A stretch of 64,000 nucleotides of DNA from Edaphochlamys debaryana (Eukaryota; Chlorophyta; Chlorophyceae; Chlamydomonadales): NCBI GenBank assembly GCA_016858145.1, contig JAEHOE010000026.1:806001-870000 (forward strand), written 5' to 3'. Numbering within the stretch: the stretch's first letter is position 1; every line of letters begins with the position of its first letter. Below the pieces are notes generated by a model that made no database searches, had not been told where the DNA came from, and saw only the letters and a list, made by a program, of their open reading frames with translations. The translations under genes and the position numbers were made by a program. Positions 47,461 to 56,945 of the stretch are shown piece by piece.

Positions 47461-48096
47461 GTCTGGTCTTGGTCGCGACCGCTCTGGACCTCGAGTGCGT
47501 GCGCGCTGAGTGCGTCGGCAGAAGAGCAGCGTCACGCGACTACACAGATCTGAAGCGCGCCGGCCGACCAACTTTGAAGGTTCGCGGCCGTACGGGGTTG
47601 ACGCGGGGTGGAGCCGAGTTGAGGCGTCACAGTACTTTCTGCCCAGTCTGCTTTCTCCTGCACCACGCTGCCCCCTTTTGCCTGCAGTCTTGACCTCGGC
47701 AAGGTGCACGCAACCGATAGGTGGCAGGTAGTCATAGGTATTCGTGCGACCATGCTGTCTCCTCCCCCTTGCGTCTAGGAAGTCCCCAGGCAGCGCAACG
47801 CCTGTCTGCTTTCTCCTTGTGCCTGAACCATTGACCTCAGCAAGGTGCACGCCAACTCGGCCCAGGCAGCGCAACGTCCAGAGCACGCAAGGCCCCCGCC
47901 CATGAGTCGCCCCGCTTCGTCCTGTGCCATCCAGCTCCTGCGCCGCCTCGACGCCTCCAACCCCAGCAATGGTTGGAGTCCACACGCACCCTTGCCCGCT
48001 ACTGCACACAGCAGCCGCTGCCCGTTCACCTCTCGGCGCGCCGCCCCCCCCCCCCCCGCTCATCCACACAGAGCAATGGGGCACAGAGCGTCCCCT
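47461..48096. other. gap between CD2BP2-like stop and GST-like start
   Basis: Both neighbours run on the minus strand, so this holds the 3' region of the CD2BP2-like gene and the promoter of the GST-like gene. About 240 bases in its middle are an old tandem duplication. A C12 run lies at about 48045-48057. Confidence 0.5.
47640..47880. repeat. decayed local tandem repeat
   Basis: GTCTGCTTTCTCC occurs at about 47647 and 47806, TTGACCTCRGCAAGGTGCAC at about 47691 and 47830, and AGGCAGCGCAACG at about 47790 and 47864. The order and spacing indicate two to three degenerate copies just upstream of the GST-like gene. Confidence 0.7.
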
Positions 48097-51000
48097 CTAC
48101 GCGCCCGCCTCCGGCTCGGCCGCCGGCTGGGGCGCTGCCTCCGCTCCGCCTGCCTGGGCCTCCTTGGGCCCCGCCGCCGTAGCCGCCTCCTCCTCGCCGC
48201 CTCCAAACATGTCCATATCCGCATCCACAGCAGGCGCGGGCGCCGGCGCTGGAGCCGGGGCGTCGCCTGCACCGGCGGCAGCAGCAGCAGCCTCAGTCGT
48301 TCCCTCGGCCTGCGCTCCGCCCGCCCCGGCCTCCGCCTCCGGCCCCGCCTCAGCCCCTGTCGATGCTGCGGGCGCCGACGCCGCCTGGACCCCCGCGGCG
48401 GGGGGCCGCGACGTGAGGCTGCGCACCACATCCACCCCCAGCGTTCGCTGCAGGGAGGAGGAGGGATGGCCAAAAGCGTGGGCATGGGCATGGGATTGGG
48501 AATGGGATCAGTCCAATTCTGCAATAGACCTTGCTGAGGAGACCTTCATTTGCGGGGCGCATCCGGGGCCTTCAAACGGTGCAGAGTTCCCTGTAACCAG
48601 CAGGCCCCTGCCCCTGCACCGCCATTAATCGTGCTCCGCCCACCTGCGCCGCCCTCAGCAGCTGCTCCCGGGTGCTGCCGTACACGTCGTACAGTCCCGC
48701 AGACAAGAGCAGGTTGGCGTACGACGTCAGGGCGTCGAACTGGCGCCTGTGGTGCAGGCGGGGGGCGATCAGGGGGATCAGCGTAGGGCGCAGGAGAGAG
48801 GGCTGCCACGAGCTAGTGACGGCTGAAGAGGTGTCAGTAGTCAGTGTGTTGTCAGGTCCGTGTTGGGTTTAGCGACTTTCGGTCCCCGCCCCCAGCTCAC
48901 CTCGCCTCCTGCGCCGCCTCCGTGACCAGCTCCGGGTGCTTCCGCCCCGCCGCCGCCGCTGCCGCCTGCGCCGCGGAAGCCGGCGGCGCGTCCTTCGCGC
49001 CCTCCACCCCTGCCCCTGCCCCCGCCTCCGTCCCGGCCCCTGGCCCCGCCTCTGCCCCGCGCGCCTCCGCCATCTCCGCGTCCGCGGCCCCCGCCGCCCC
49101 TGCCGGCTTGGCCTCCTCCCCCTTCTTCGTCCCGTCCTCCTCCGCCTGTTTCGCCTCCCCCTTGTCCGACTCCTGAGGAGGCGGCACAGGCGCCTGCTGC
49201 CTCTGCCCCTGCCCCTCCTCCGGGTGCTCCTGGCGGTGCAGCTTCCGAAGCCGCTGCCGCTCGCCCGTGGTCAGAGGCAGCGGCCCCGCCGCCGCCGCCG
49301 CCGCTGCAGCGGCAGCGGCGGTGGCGTCCGCTGGCGAAGGCGCCGGGCGGGGCGCGTCGACCCCCGCCTCCGCTGCCGCCTCCACGGCCTTGGCAACCAC
49401 GGCGGCCTGGCGAGGTGAGGGGGAGCGGATGTGGAGTGACGTGACACGGCAGGGTCATTGAATAGGAACACGCCGGCCAGGTGTTGTGGACGGGGTGGGG
49501 GCGATCGAGGCATCGGGTGATAGTGACGCGCTCTTGCCATCGCCGCCCCTGTGCACGTGTCCATCCGTCTACCAATCACCCAGTACCGGTACATACATCC
49601 GTGTTCCGGGTCCACCCCGTCTGCCCATCACCCCTCGCCCCTCCCTCCCAAGCCCCCCCCCACACCCCTCCGCAATCAGCCCACCTTGGCCTTGGCGAGC
49701 GCCGGCAGCGGCGGCTGCCCCCCGTGCAGCTGCTTGCCCAGGCGCCGCAGCCCCGCCAGGGGGGTCTCCCCGGGGCGCAGCAGGTCCGCGATGCGCTTCT
49801 GGTAGAGCGCCCGCTCCTCCTCGCCCAGCTCCGCGCCCAGATCCTCCAGCATGTGCATGTCGTACGGCCCGTCCTCGTCATCATCCTCGTCATCGTCCGC
49901 GTCAGCGGCTGTCGTACAGGGCGGGACGCGGCGCGGGGGAGCGCGGAGGGGGGGGGGATGAGGTGGGGCGGGGCGGGGCAGCACCGGTACGGCCCTGGCC
50001 GTGCGGCAAACACGTCGCCTCCATCCAATGCCCGCCCGTACGGTCCTCGCCGTTGGGGAGACCAGCAGGCACGACCGCATTGATGTAGCCCTGAACCCCC
50101 CCCCCCATACACACAAACCACTTTCCTCTCACCATCCTTGGGCTCCTCCCCGGCGCCAGCCTTGCGCACTGCCTCTGTGCCGTCAGCCGCCGCGCCCTCG
50201 GCGGCCGGGGCCTGGGGGCGCGGGCGCTTGCGCGCCGCAGCCGTTGCAACCGCGGCGGTGCCGGAGGGCTGGCCGGAGCCCCGCGCCGCCGCGGCGGCGG
50301 CCTGGCGGCGGCGGGCCAGGAGCTGCGGGTCGGCCCTCACCTGGCGGTGCTCGTCCTGGGGGCGGGGGACGGGGGGCGGGGGGCAGGGTATCGGTGTAGT
50401 GGATATATCGGGAACCTCATTGGGTGCGTGCGTGCGGCTCGCCCTTCAGCCCCCTGCCCCCCCCCCCAAGCGTCGGTTGCATGCGCAGTTGGCCAGGCTC
50501 GGGCAGCCCCCGGGCAGGCCTCAGGCCACCAAAATCCCGCCGTACGTCCTGCCGTACGCCCTGCCGTACCATGATGCTCTCCAGCCACGCGTCCGTGTCG
50601 TCCGCGTCCAGGCGGTACTCAAGGTAGTTGCCCTGGGGGAGGGGGGTGCAGCGAGGGGGTCCACGGACCGCGATGACAACCGCGAGTGCCAGTCATCTGG
50701 CAGATGCCGTACGGTGGGAGAGGCAGAAGGGCCTGCAGGCCGCCAGGCAGCTCTCCACCGCAACCACCGCCACCGTCTTCCGGTCCCAGTCCCGGGGCGG
50801 TAACGCAGGTCGCCGTCGGCCCTCCTCGCCTAGGCCAATTCCCGCCCCACCACACGCCCCCACCTCAGCGTCGAAGTACCCCGCCTCCCGCTCCGCCCTG
50901 AGGTGGAAGGGCTCAATGGGGATGCCCATCTCATTGAAGGCCTGCGTTAGGGCGGAAGGAGCCGTGGGGTCGTGGAGAGCCCACAAGCCGTGGGGCCGAC

Positions 51001-51822
51001 ATGGAGACGGAGTAGACAAAGTGCTCATCGGGTCTTGTGCTCCCCGCCCCCCCTAGCCCCCCTAGCACCCCCCGCCCCACGCCTCCCCCACCTCCTCCGG
51101 CTCGTCGTACTCCTCCTCGGCCGCCGCCAGGTCGTCCGGCATGGCCGTGTCCTCCAGGGCCGCCAGGCGGGAGGCCTCGGCGCGGTAGCGGGCCCTCCGC
51201 GCCACGGCCAGGGCGGGGTCCATGCCCTTGATGGGGCCTGGGGGGGTGGGGTGAGAATAGGGGGGTGGGGTGAGGGGTGAGAGGAGGAGGTGGGGTGGGG
51301 GAGAGGGGCAGGGAGTTGAGGGGCAGGGCAGGGGGCAGGGGGGGTGAGGTCGTCGTTGGGGAGGGCTGAGGAGGCGGGGCAGGGGCTTACCGTCCTCGGG
51401 CTCCTCCGCGGCTGGGGCCTTGCGGGTCTTGACGGCATCGTCTGGAAGAGCAGTATGGACGTGGCAAGGATGATGAGAGGAAGATAAGAGGGCTGCTGCA
51501 GCCGACACGGTCAACCTTGGCTGCCAAGGTGCCCAGTCCTGAGGAGGGAAGGGGGCGTGGCGCCTGCCCCACTCCTTGCCTCACGGTCTGGTCGGCGGGG
51601 TCGGTCGCCCCCGACACCGCCCCGATCGCTTAAGCGCGCTTGTGGCATCGCACGCTCCACGCTTGGACGCATCGCAGCACCTCGCTCACCATGTCCCGGC
51701 AGAATGGTTTTCCTCGCTGCGTCGTCCCGCTGCCGCTGTTGCGCAGCCTCCTCTCGCAGGTGAATTACATGGGCATCCTCGGAGAAGCGGACGCGCTTGG
51801 AGCTAGGCGCCTCTTCGGCCAT
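48097..51822 (-). CDS. CD2BP2: CD2BP2/Lin1-like U5 snRNP protein lacking a GYF domain
   Basis: CD2BP2 (yeast Lin1) binds U5 snRNP proteins during spliceosome assembly in the nucleus. Ten exons (51690-51822, 51391-51441, 51092-51237, 50864-50941, 50570-50632, 50133-50355, 49685-49908, 48901-49406, 48644-48746, 48097-48447) join in frame into 625 residues; animal proteins are ~340. Family signatures are clear: KRVRFSEDAH at the start; GIPIEPFHLRAEREAGYFD with GNYLEYR and DAWLESI; DLLRPGETPLAGLRRLGKQL; and LTSYANLLLSAGLYDVYGST. The last exon encodes an Ala/Glu/Pro-rich end with DADMDMFGGGEEE. It contains no Trp or Tyr, so the GYF domain that closes other family members is absent. Large low-complexity inserts account for the extra length. 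It is head-to-head with the queuosine-salvage gene. Confidence 0.85.
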
Positions 51823-52229
51823 GCGCCCTGAAGTGTCGGGAGCGTGCCCGTCAAGGCTGGTGTAACAGCGCAAGGAATCTAGTGGACTGGGTAGAACAAA
51901 TTGACAATGGTTGATGCGTTTAGGGTCGCGGAAGGTATTAGTTGAGGCCGCTTCATCCGAGGGCTGGCTCGCACAAGTACCCTGGAGCAGCGACGGAGAC
52001 TACACGCTATAACGATACGTTGCCTGAATCACAGGACCAATACAGTCTCCTTCCACGCGGGCCTTCCGCCCCTCGCACATTGCCCCTCGCTAGATCAGCG
52101 TGCACCCGACAGTTGCCCGCAGTGCCGCTCACACTCTGCCTGGCGCCTGCACTCGCTGCGCACAACATACGCGACTTAGCGCCCTGCACGCGTCGTCATT
52201 AGCGGTCCTTCGGCATCGCTGCCAACCCA
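51823..52229. promoter_or_regulatory. divergent intergenic region (CD2BP2-like / queuosine salvage)
   Basis: 407 bases separate the two start codons, so the core promoters of both genes must lie here or in unseen 5' exons. It contains the left copy of a 48-base perfect repeat. Confidence 0.5.
52065..52112 (+). repeat. 48-base direct repeat, left copy
   Basis: Identical over 48 bases to 55657-55704, in the same orientation, starting TCCGCCCCTCGCACATTG and ending GTGCACCCGACAG. Flanks show only weak further similarity. Confidence 0.95.
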
Positions 52230-54811
52230 ATGCCGGGCTCGCCAAACGTGCTGGACCTGGTCCACAGGTGCGATATGGCCCATATCACAGCTCAACACCC
52301 GAATCCAGCACGGTGGCGACTTGGGCCTCGTCACTCCGGCGACCGGGGCATCCATCCCATCCATCGCCTGAGCCCCTCACCTCAACGCCGTGCCCGTAGG
52401 TCCTGCACTGACGTGGCAGCGGCTCACGCCGAGCACGTCAAGATCGATGACGCAGCGGTGTCGGCCCTGGCTGCCGAGCTCCTCCAGGAGCGGGAGGACG
52501 TGCGGGCAGCTGTGCGGGGCCTTCCCCTGCCCATCAAGTTCAGCAGCCTGGAGCAGGAGGTGGGGTGGGGGTGGTGGTGAGGTGAGGTGAAGCGCGGTGG
52601 AATGGTCCGGGTCACACTGACAGGAGCTTGTAGGACAGTACGTGATCGAATCCGGGCGAGGCCGTGCGCCCCCTCCCCTCCCCTCCCAACTACTCTACCC
52701 CTACCCCTTGCCTTCCCCTCCACGGTCCACGCCCTCCCCAGCTGACACTCCTGGCCCTCTACCACCTGCTCGACTTCGGCAGCGGCTACGACCCGCTGCT
52801 GACCAAGACCAGCGGCGGCCGGGACGCCCGCGAGACGCTGCTGTTTGGGCTCATCGGTCTGCACCTGGGGGGCACACGCATGGACCACCACAAGCTCAAG
52901 TGGGCGAATGGGGGAGGGAGGGGTGCGCGGGGGGGAGGTTGCGGAGTGGGGGGAAGGGAGAGAGGCGGGGAGGATGCGGAGGGGCGGGAGTGGCTGGAGA
53001 GGCCGGCGGAGGCGCCCGTTGGCTGGGCACGGGCGGCCGGCCGCGGGGGCACTTGGAGGGGGCGCCGGTCCAAGACTAGCACGCCTCGGCTGCCGAGAGT
53101 GTCCTTGGCTAAGTGTGGAGGGCCGAGCGTATGCCGTACGCTGCTGCCGTACGCAGGTCGTTCACCATGTACGACCTGTACACCACCTTCAACATCGAGG
53201 CCACCCAGGAGGTGGCGGTCATGCCGGGGGTCACCATGACTAAGCCCGTGAGCGTGGGCGGCGCGGGGGGCCGCACGCAGGGACCGAACCCTGCGTCGCC
53301 AGCTCGGGCCTGGCTGCGTGGCCGAGCTGTGAATGAGCAATGGATGGCTCTCTAGCACCAGCGAGGGACAGGCGTGTGCGGCCGGTACCAACAGCAGAGA
53401 TCGGAGGCTGTCCCATGGCCGACATCGACCTCCGTGCCTATCCGGTTCGTCCCCTCCCCTCCCCCCTCCCCTCTCCTCCAACCGAACAGGGCCCCCTGCA
53501 GCCCCACGCTAAGGCGCTCCTGACCGCTATCAATGAGTCGGGGGCGGCGCTGGAGGAGGCGGGCGCCAAGAGCCCCGGGGAGCTGCTGCTGAGCCTGGCC
53601 GAGGGGCTCAAGAAGGCGGGGTGAGATGACGTCGTGGGGCGGGCTTACAGGAAGCCCAGTCCAGTGCCACGGCTTTGTCCACGCTCTTGTGTGTACCGTA
53701 CTCCGCCCCTGGCCATCTCAACCCCCTTCCTCCGCGCATCTCCTGTAAGCAAGCCCTGGTGTCGCCCGCCTTCCCATGTGTTGCAGCCGTACGACGGCTG
53801 GCGCCTTCGTGGAGGAGCTGATCGACTCCCTGCCCGGCTTCCGCGATTCCGTACTGTACGACGGCCGTACGCTCACGCTGCACCGGCGGGCGCAGGTACG
53901 CTCGCCGCGTGCTGAAGCGCCCGGTGCACCGTGTTCTGGAGACCGTCTGCCTGGGGGGGCTTGCATTAACCTTGCCTCAACCAAAGACCTGCCCTCACAT
54001 GTTGTGGTCTTACACGCACGCTTCCTTGCCCGTTTGACTCCACAGAATCTGGCGGCTGACCTGGCCATCGTGTACGGCGGCCGGGACGATCGCTTCGCCT
54101 TCTCCGACGTGGACCAGCTGGCGGCCGACTCTGGTGGGGCGGTTGGGAGTTGGCCGTTGGTAGCTTTGCGCCCATACGCGCTGGAGGGCGCCTATCACAG
54201 GCCCCTGTCACTCCAACAACCAATGTCACATCCAAACCCACATGGCACTCAGTCCTGACCTAGCTGGGGAGTCCCTTGCCCTGGCCCCGACAACCACGGC
54301 ACCTCAGCGCTGACACCCATGCCTCACTCCCATTGCCTCCTCCGCCTTTCCCTCCTTTTCCCCCAAAGGCGCCACCACCATTGCCGTGCTCCGGGCCAAG
54401 GGCGTGCTGCAGCTCTCCGAGGAGCTGGCGTCCACCATCGACGAAGGCAGCGAGCTGCCGGCGGGGCCGCACGAGCGGGCGCTGCGGGCGGCGGCAGTGG
54501 CCGCGTGCGACCGCGTCGTGGCGGCGGCGGCGGCCCAGGCGGCAGGGTCGGCGGAGGCGGCAGGGCCAGCGGCGGCGGCGGCTGGGGAGGAGGGGGAAGA
54601 AAGCGGGGCGGCGGCGGGGGCAGGGGCAGCGGCGGCGGGGGCGGCGGCGGAGGCAGGCAAGGAGGGGGCAGGGACGGGGGCGGGGAGTACGGGGCCGGCG
54701 CCTTTCCGTGCGGTGGACGTGGGGGCGTTCCTGGCGTTCCTCACGGAGGAGGGGCGGCCGCTGCACGGCAAGATCACCAGGCACGTGACGCGGGATGTGA
54801 CGGGGTACTGA
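52230..54811 (+). CDS. QNG1: queuosine salvage protein (Q-nucleotide N-glycosylase family)
   Basis: Members of the Q_salvage family (PF10343, formerly DUF2419) release queuine from queuosine 5'-phosphate so that it can be inserted into tRNA wobble positions. Eight exons (52230-52267, 52400-52559, 52742-52899, 53157-53247, 53490-53620, 53787-53895, 54046-54133, 54369-54811) join in frame into 405 residues. The path through the family is complete: LDLVHRSCTDVAAAHAEHVK; LPLPIKFSSLEQE; LLDFGSGYDPLL; FGLIGLHLGG; VMPGVTMTKPGPL; LPGFRDSVLYDG with HRRAQNLAADL; FAFSDVDQLAADSG; and LRAKGVLQLSEELASTID. The DFGSG variant is the form I associate with plant and fungal members rather than animal QNG1. An Ala/Gly/Glu insert of about 60 residues lies near the C-terminus. 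The first exon codes 12 residues and sets the start. Confidence 0.9.
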
Positions 54812-55198
54812 GGTGTGGGGATATGGGGAGGTTGGTTCGGCCATGCTGGGAGGCGGGGGCTGGGTGTTGGAGAGCAAGGCTTGGTGGATGCTGCCAGCTG
54901 AGGTGTCAAGGTCACATGGTGAGAGAGAGGCGGTTCACGGACAGCGCGCTGTGTGGCTGGTTGCAGCATGCAGAGGCAGACCACGACGGGGGTTGTTGCC
55001 ACTCAGTCCTAGCAGGCTGTGAAGTCCGCGGCGGCAGAAGCCCGTGGCTAGGCAGGCCGGCAGGGTTCAGGTCAGGACGGTGAATGGAGCTGCGAACCTG
55101 CGGTGCAGTGGAACTGACACGCTGTCCCAGGCCACAGGCTGTCCGCAATCTCCGCATAGACTACCGGTAAGCTGACACTTCGTGCTGACTGTGCTAGC

Positions 55199-55203
55199 TG
55201 TAA
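55199..55203 (+). terminator. candidate TGTAA poly(A) signal of the queuosine-salvage gene
   Basis: TGTAA, 387 bases after the stop codon, is at a typical distance for an algal 3' untranslated region. Confidence 0.4.
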
Positions 55204-55656
55204 CTGCTTTGGCAGCAAAGCAAGGTAACCTGCAGAATAAACTCAGTCCGTGCCGGGCTGGGGGCTGACCAAGGCTGTCCATCCTCTGCTTCGGCGGGCC
55301 GCTCGGCCTCAAGCTCCGAAACCATACCCACGAATCGGCACGAGAGGGGACATCCAGCCATGCGCGTTGCAAGGGGCAGCAACAGGCCCCAATGTGTAGG
55401 AGCGTCGTCTCTGGTCCCCGCCCGGTGAGCAGCACTAGCCATCGGCTCTGGTACCAACCCCACACCCTGATCTGTGCGCACCCCACCAACGCCATCACAG
55501 CTCATATCTACCGCACAAACACACAAGGGCATCCCCCACCTTGCCTGCAAATTGCGCGTGTCGCGCAGCCATCTGCGCCTTGCCCATAATCAAGTCTTCC
55601 GGACCCACCCCGAAGGCGTGTCACCCAAGCCTATGTCCACCCTACGCGACCTCAAG

Positions 55657-55704
55657 TCCGCCCCTCGCACATTGCCCCTCGCTAGATCAGCGTGCACCCG
55701 ACAG
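55657..55704 (+). repeat. 48-base direct repeat, right copy
   Basis: Perfect match to 52065-52112, same orientation, 3.6 kb away on the other side of the queuosine-salvage gene. Confidence 0.95.
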
Positions 55705-56001
55705 CTGATCGCGTTGGGGCTGCGACACCCACCACCAGGCACACGCGTGGCCCCGCGGGCACCGGCGCCCCCGACGGAAAATGGGCGACCGGCGCCAGCC
55801 CATGCCGTGCGCCTCTCCAGGCTCAAACCCGCCAGTTCGCGGCCAGGGGGCGGGCAAGGCCGCTAACGGCCTGCCACGGCCCTCGCCAGCCGCGAATTTG
55901 CCATGCGGCGCTCCAGCACCGCTCCGCCACCAGAGTTGCTCCAGGCCGCCCGCTTTTGCAAGCCCAGTGCTCCAGCTGCTTAAAGCTGCGCCAGGGCTGG
56001 C

Positions 56002-56535
56002 TTACTGCGCCGAAATGCTGGTGACCATGAAGCGCGAGAGGTCCTGGCGGTGGCCCTTCTTCAACCGGTAGTGCTTCTTCGGCTGCATCTTGTAGACGAC
56101 GAGCTTAGGGCCACGCAGCTCGTCAATGACCTCAGCCTCGACGGCCACGTTGCTGAGGTATGGCTTGCCGACCGTGAGCTTGCCATCGTGCTTGAGGGCC
56201 AGCACACGGCCGAACTGAATCTTGGAGCCCACCTCCGCCTTCAGCCTGTTGCAGTTGTACCACTTGCCGGGCTCCACGAACATCTGGGTGCCGCCAATCT
56301 CCACAATGGCGTAGGTCGCGGGCGGGGCAATGCTGAGCGGCGACGGCTTCAGCGGCTTAGCCTCCGCCTTGGCATCCGTAGCAGCAGCCTGGCACACAAT
56401 CCGGGGGCTGACGCGGCTGGTCACGGCCACAGGGGCGACGCGGACCGCCTTGGCCGCCAGGGGTCGGCTAGTGAAGGGGACCGGCCTGCTCGTGGCAGAG
56501 CCCGCCTTGCGGGCGAGCGCGTTGGCCAGGGCCAT
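56002..56535 (-). CDS. PRPL21: plastid ribosomal protein L21 (bL21c)
   Basis: This is a component of the large subunit of chloroplast ribosomes, contacting 23S rRNA. A single uninterrupted frame of 177 residues starts at 56535. The first ~50 residues ([20 protein letters not shown] and onward) are rich in Ala, Ser, Arg and Val with hardly any acidic residue, as in chloroplast transit peptides. The mature part shows the bL21 fold signature: [49 protein letters not shown] and [19 protein letters not shown]. The lack of introns stands out among its intron-rich neighbours. Its start is 410 bases from that of the divergently transcribed acyltransferase. The identification is secure. Confidence 0.96.
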   Translation of the reverse strand: MALANALARKAGSATSRPVPFTSRPLAAKAVRVAPVAVTSRVSPRIVCQAAATDAKAEAKPLKPSPLSIAPPATYAIVEIGGTQMFVEPGKWYNCNRLKAEVGSKIQFGRVLALKHDGKLTVGKPYLSNVAVEAEVIDELRGPKLVVYKMQPKKHYRLKKGHRQDLSRFMVTSISAQ

Positions 56536-56945
56536 TTCTCTAAGCTGCTATGGAAGGTGCACAAGGCAGTGGAAAGAGTTGCGGCAGGCGTGTGGACCAA
56601 GACCTTGCATGGGCGCTTCTCCATGTCAAGAGAGAGAGCCTGAGTCGCGCCCCACCTCCCAACCCAATTGCCCCTGCATCACCTTCTTTACACAAACCAT
56701 CTTACGCCTTTGCTGAGCGAACATAGCAAGGCTCTGCCGATCGAGCTTCGCATTGTGCCGCTAGCGCTCACAAGGGCGCTGGCTTGATACCTGTTCGCGC
56801 TCCCGGTTGAGTAAGAGCCGAGGACTTCGCAAGCAGCGTCGCTCCTGCGCAGGCGCGCCTCATTCGTGGTTTTCTTACGCGTCGACGCGCTGCGCCACCT
56901 CGCTGTTCGTGCAGATCGCATTTCTGAGAAACCGCGAAGGCGACC
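56536..56945. promoter_or_regulatory. divergent intergenic region (plastid L21 / DGAT2)
   Basis: 410 bases between the two start codons must contain both core promoters unless the 5' leaders carry introns. No recognised element stands out. Confidence 0.5.

Larger units (their letters stand above)
54812..56001. other. convergent 3' regions, no gene supported
   Basis: 1.2 kb lies between the stops of the queuosine-salvage gene and plastid L21. It holds both 3' untranslated regions, a TGTAA for the former and the right copy of the 48-base repeat. No coding frame has support. Confidence 0.5.
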
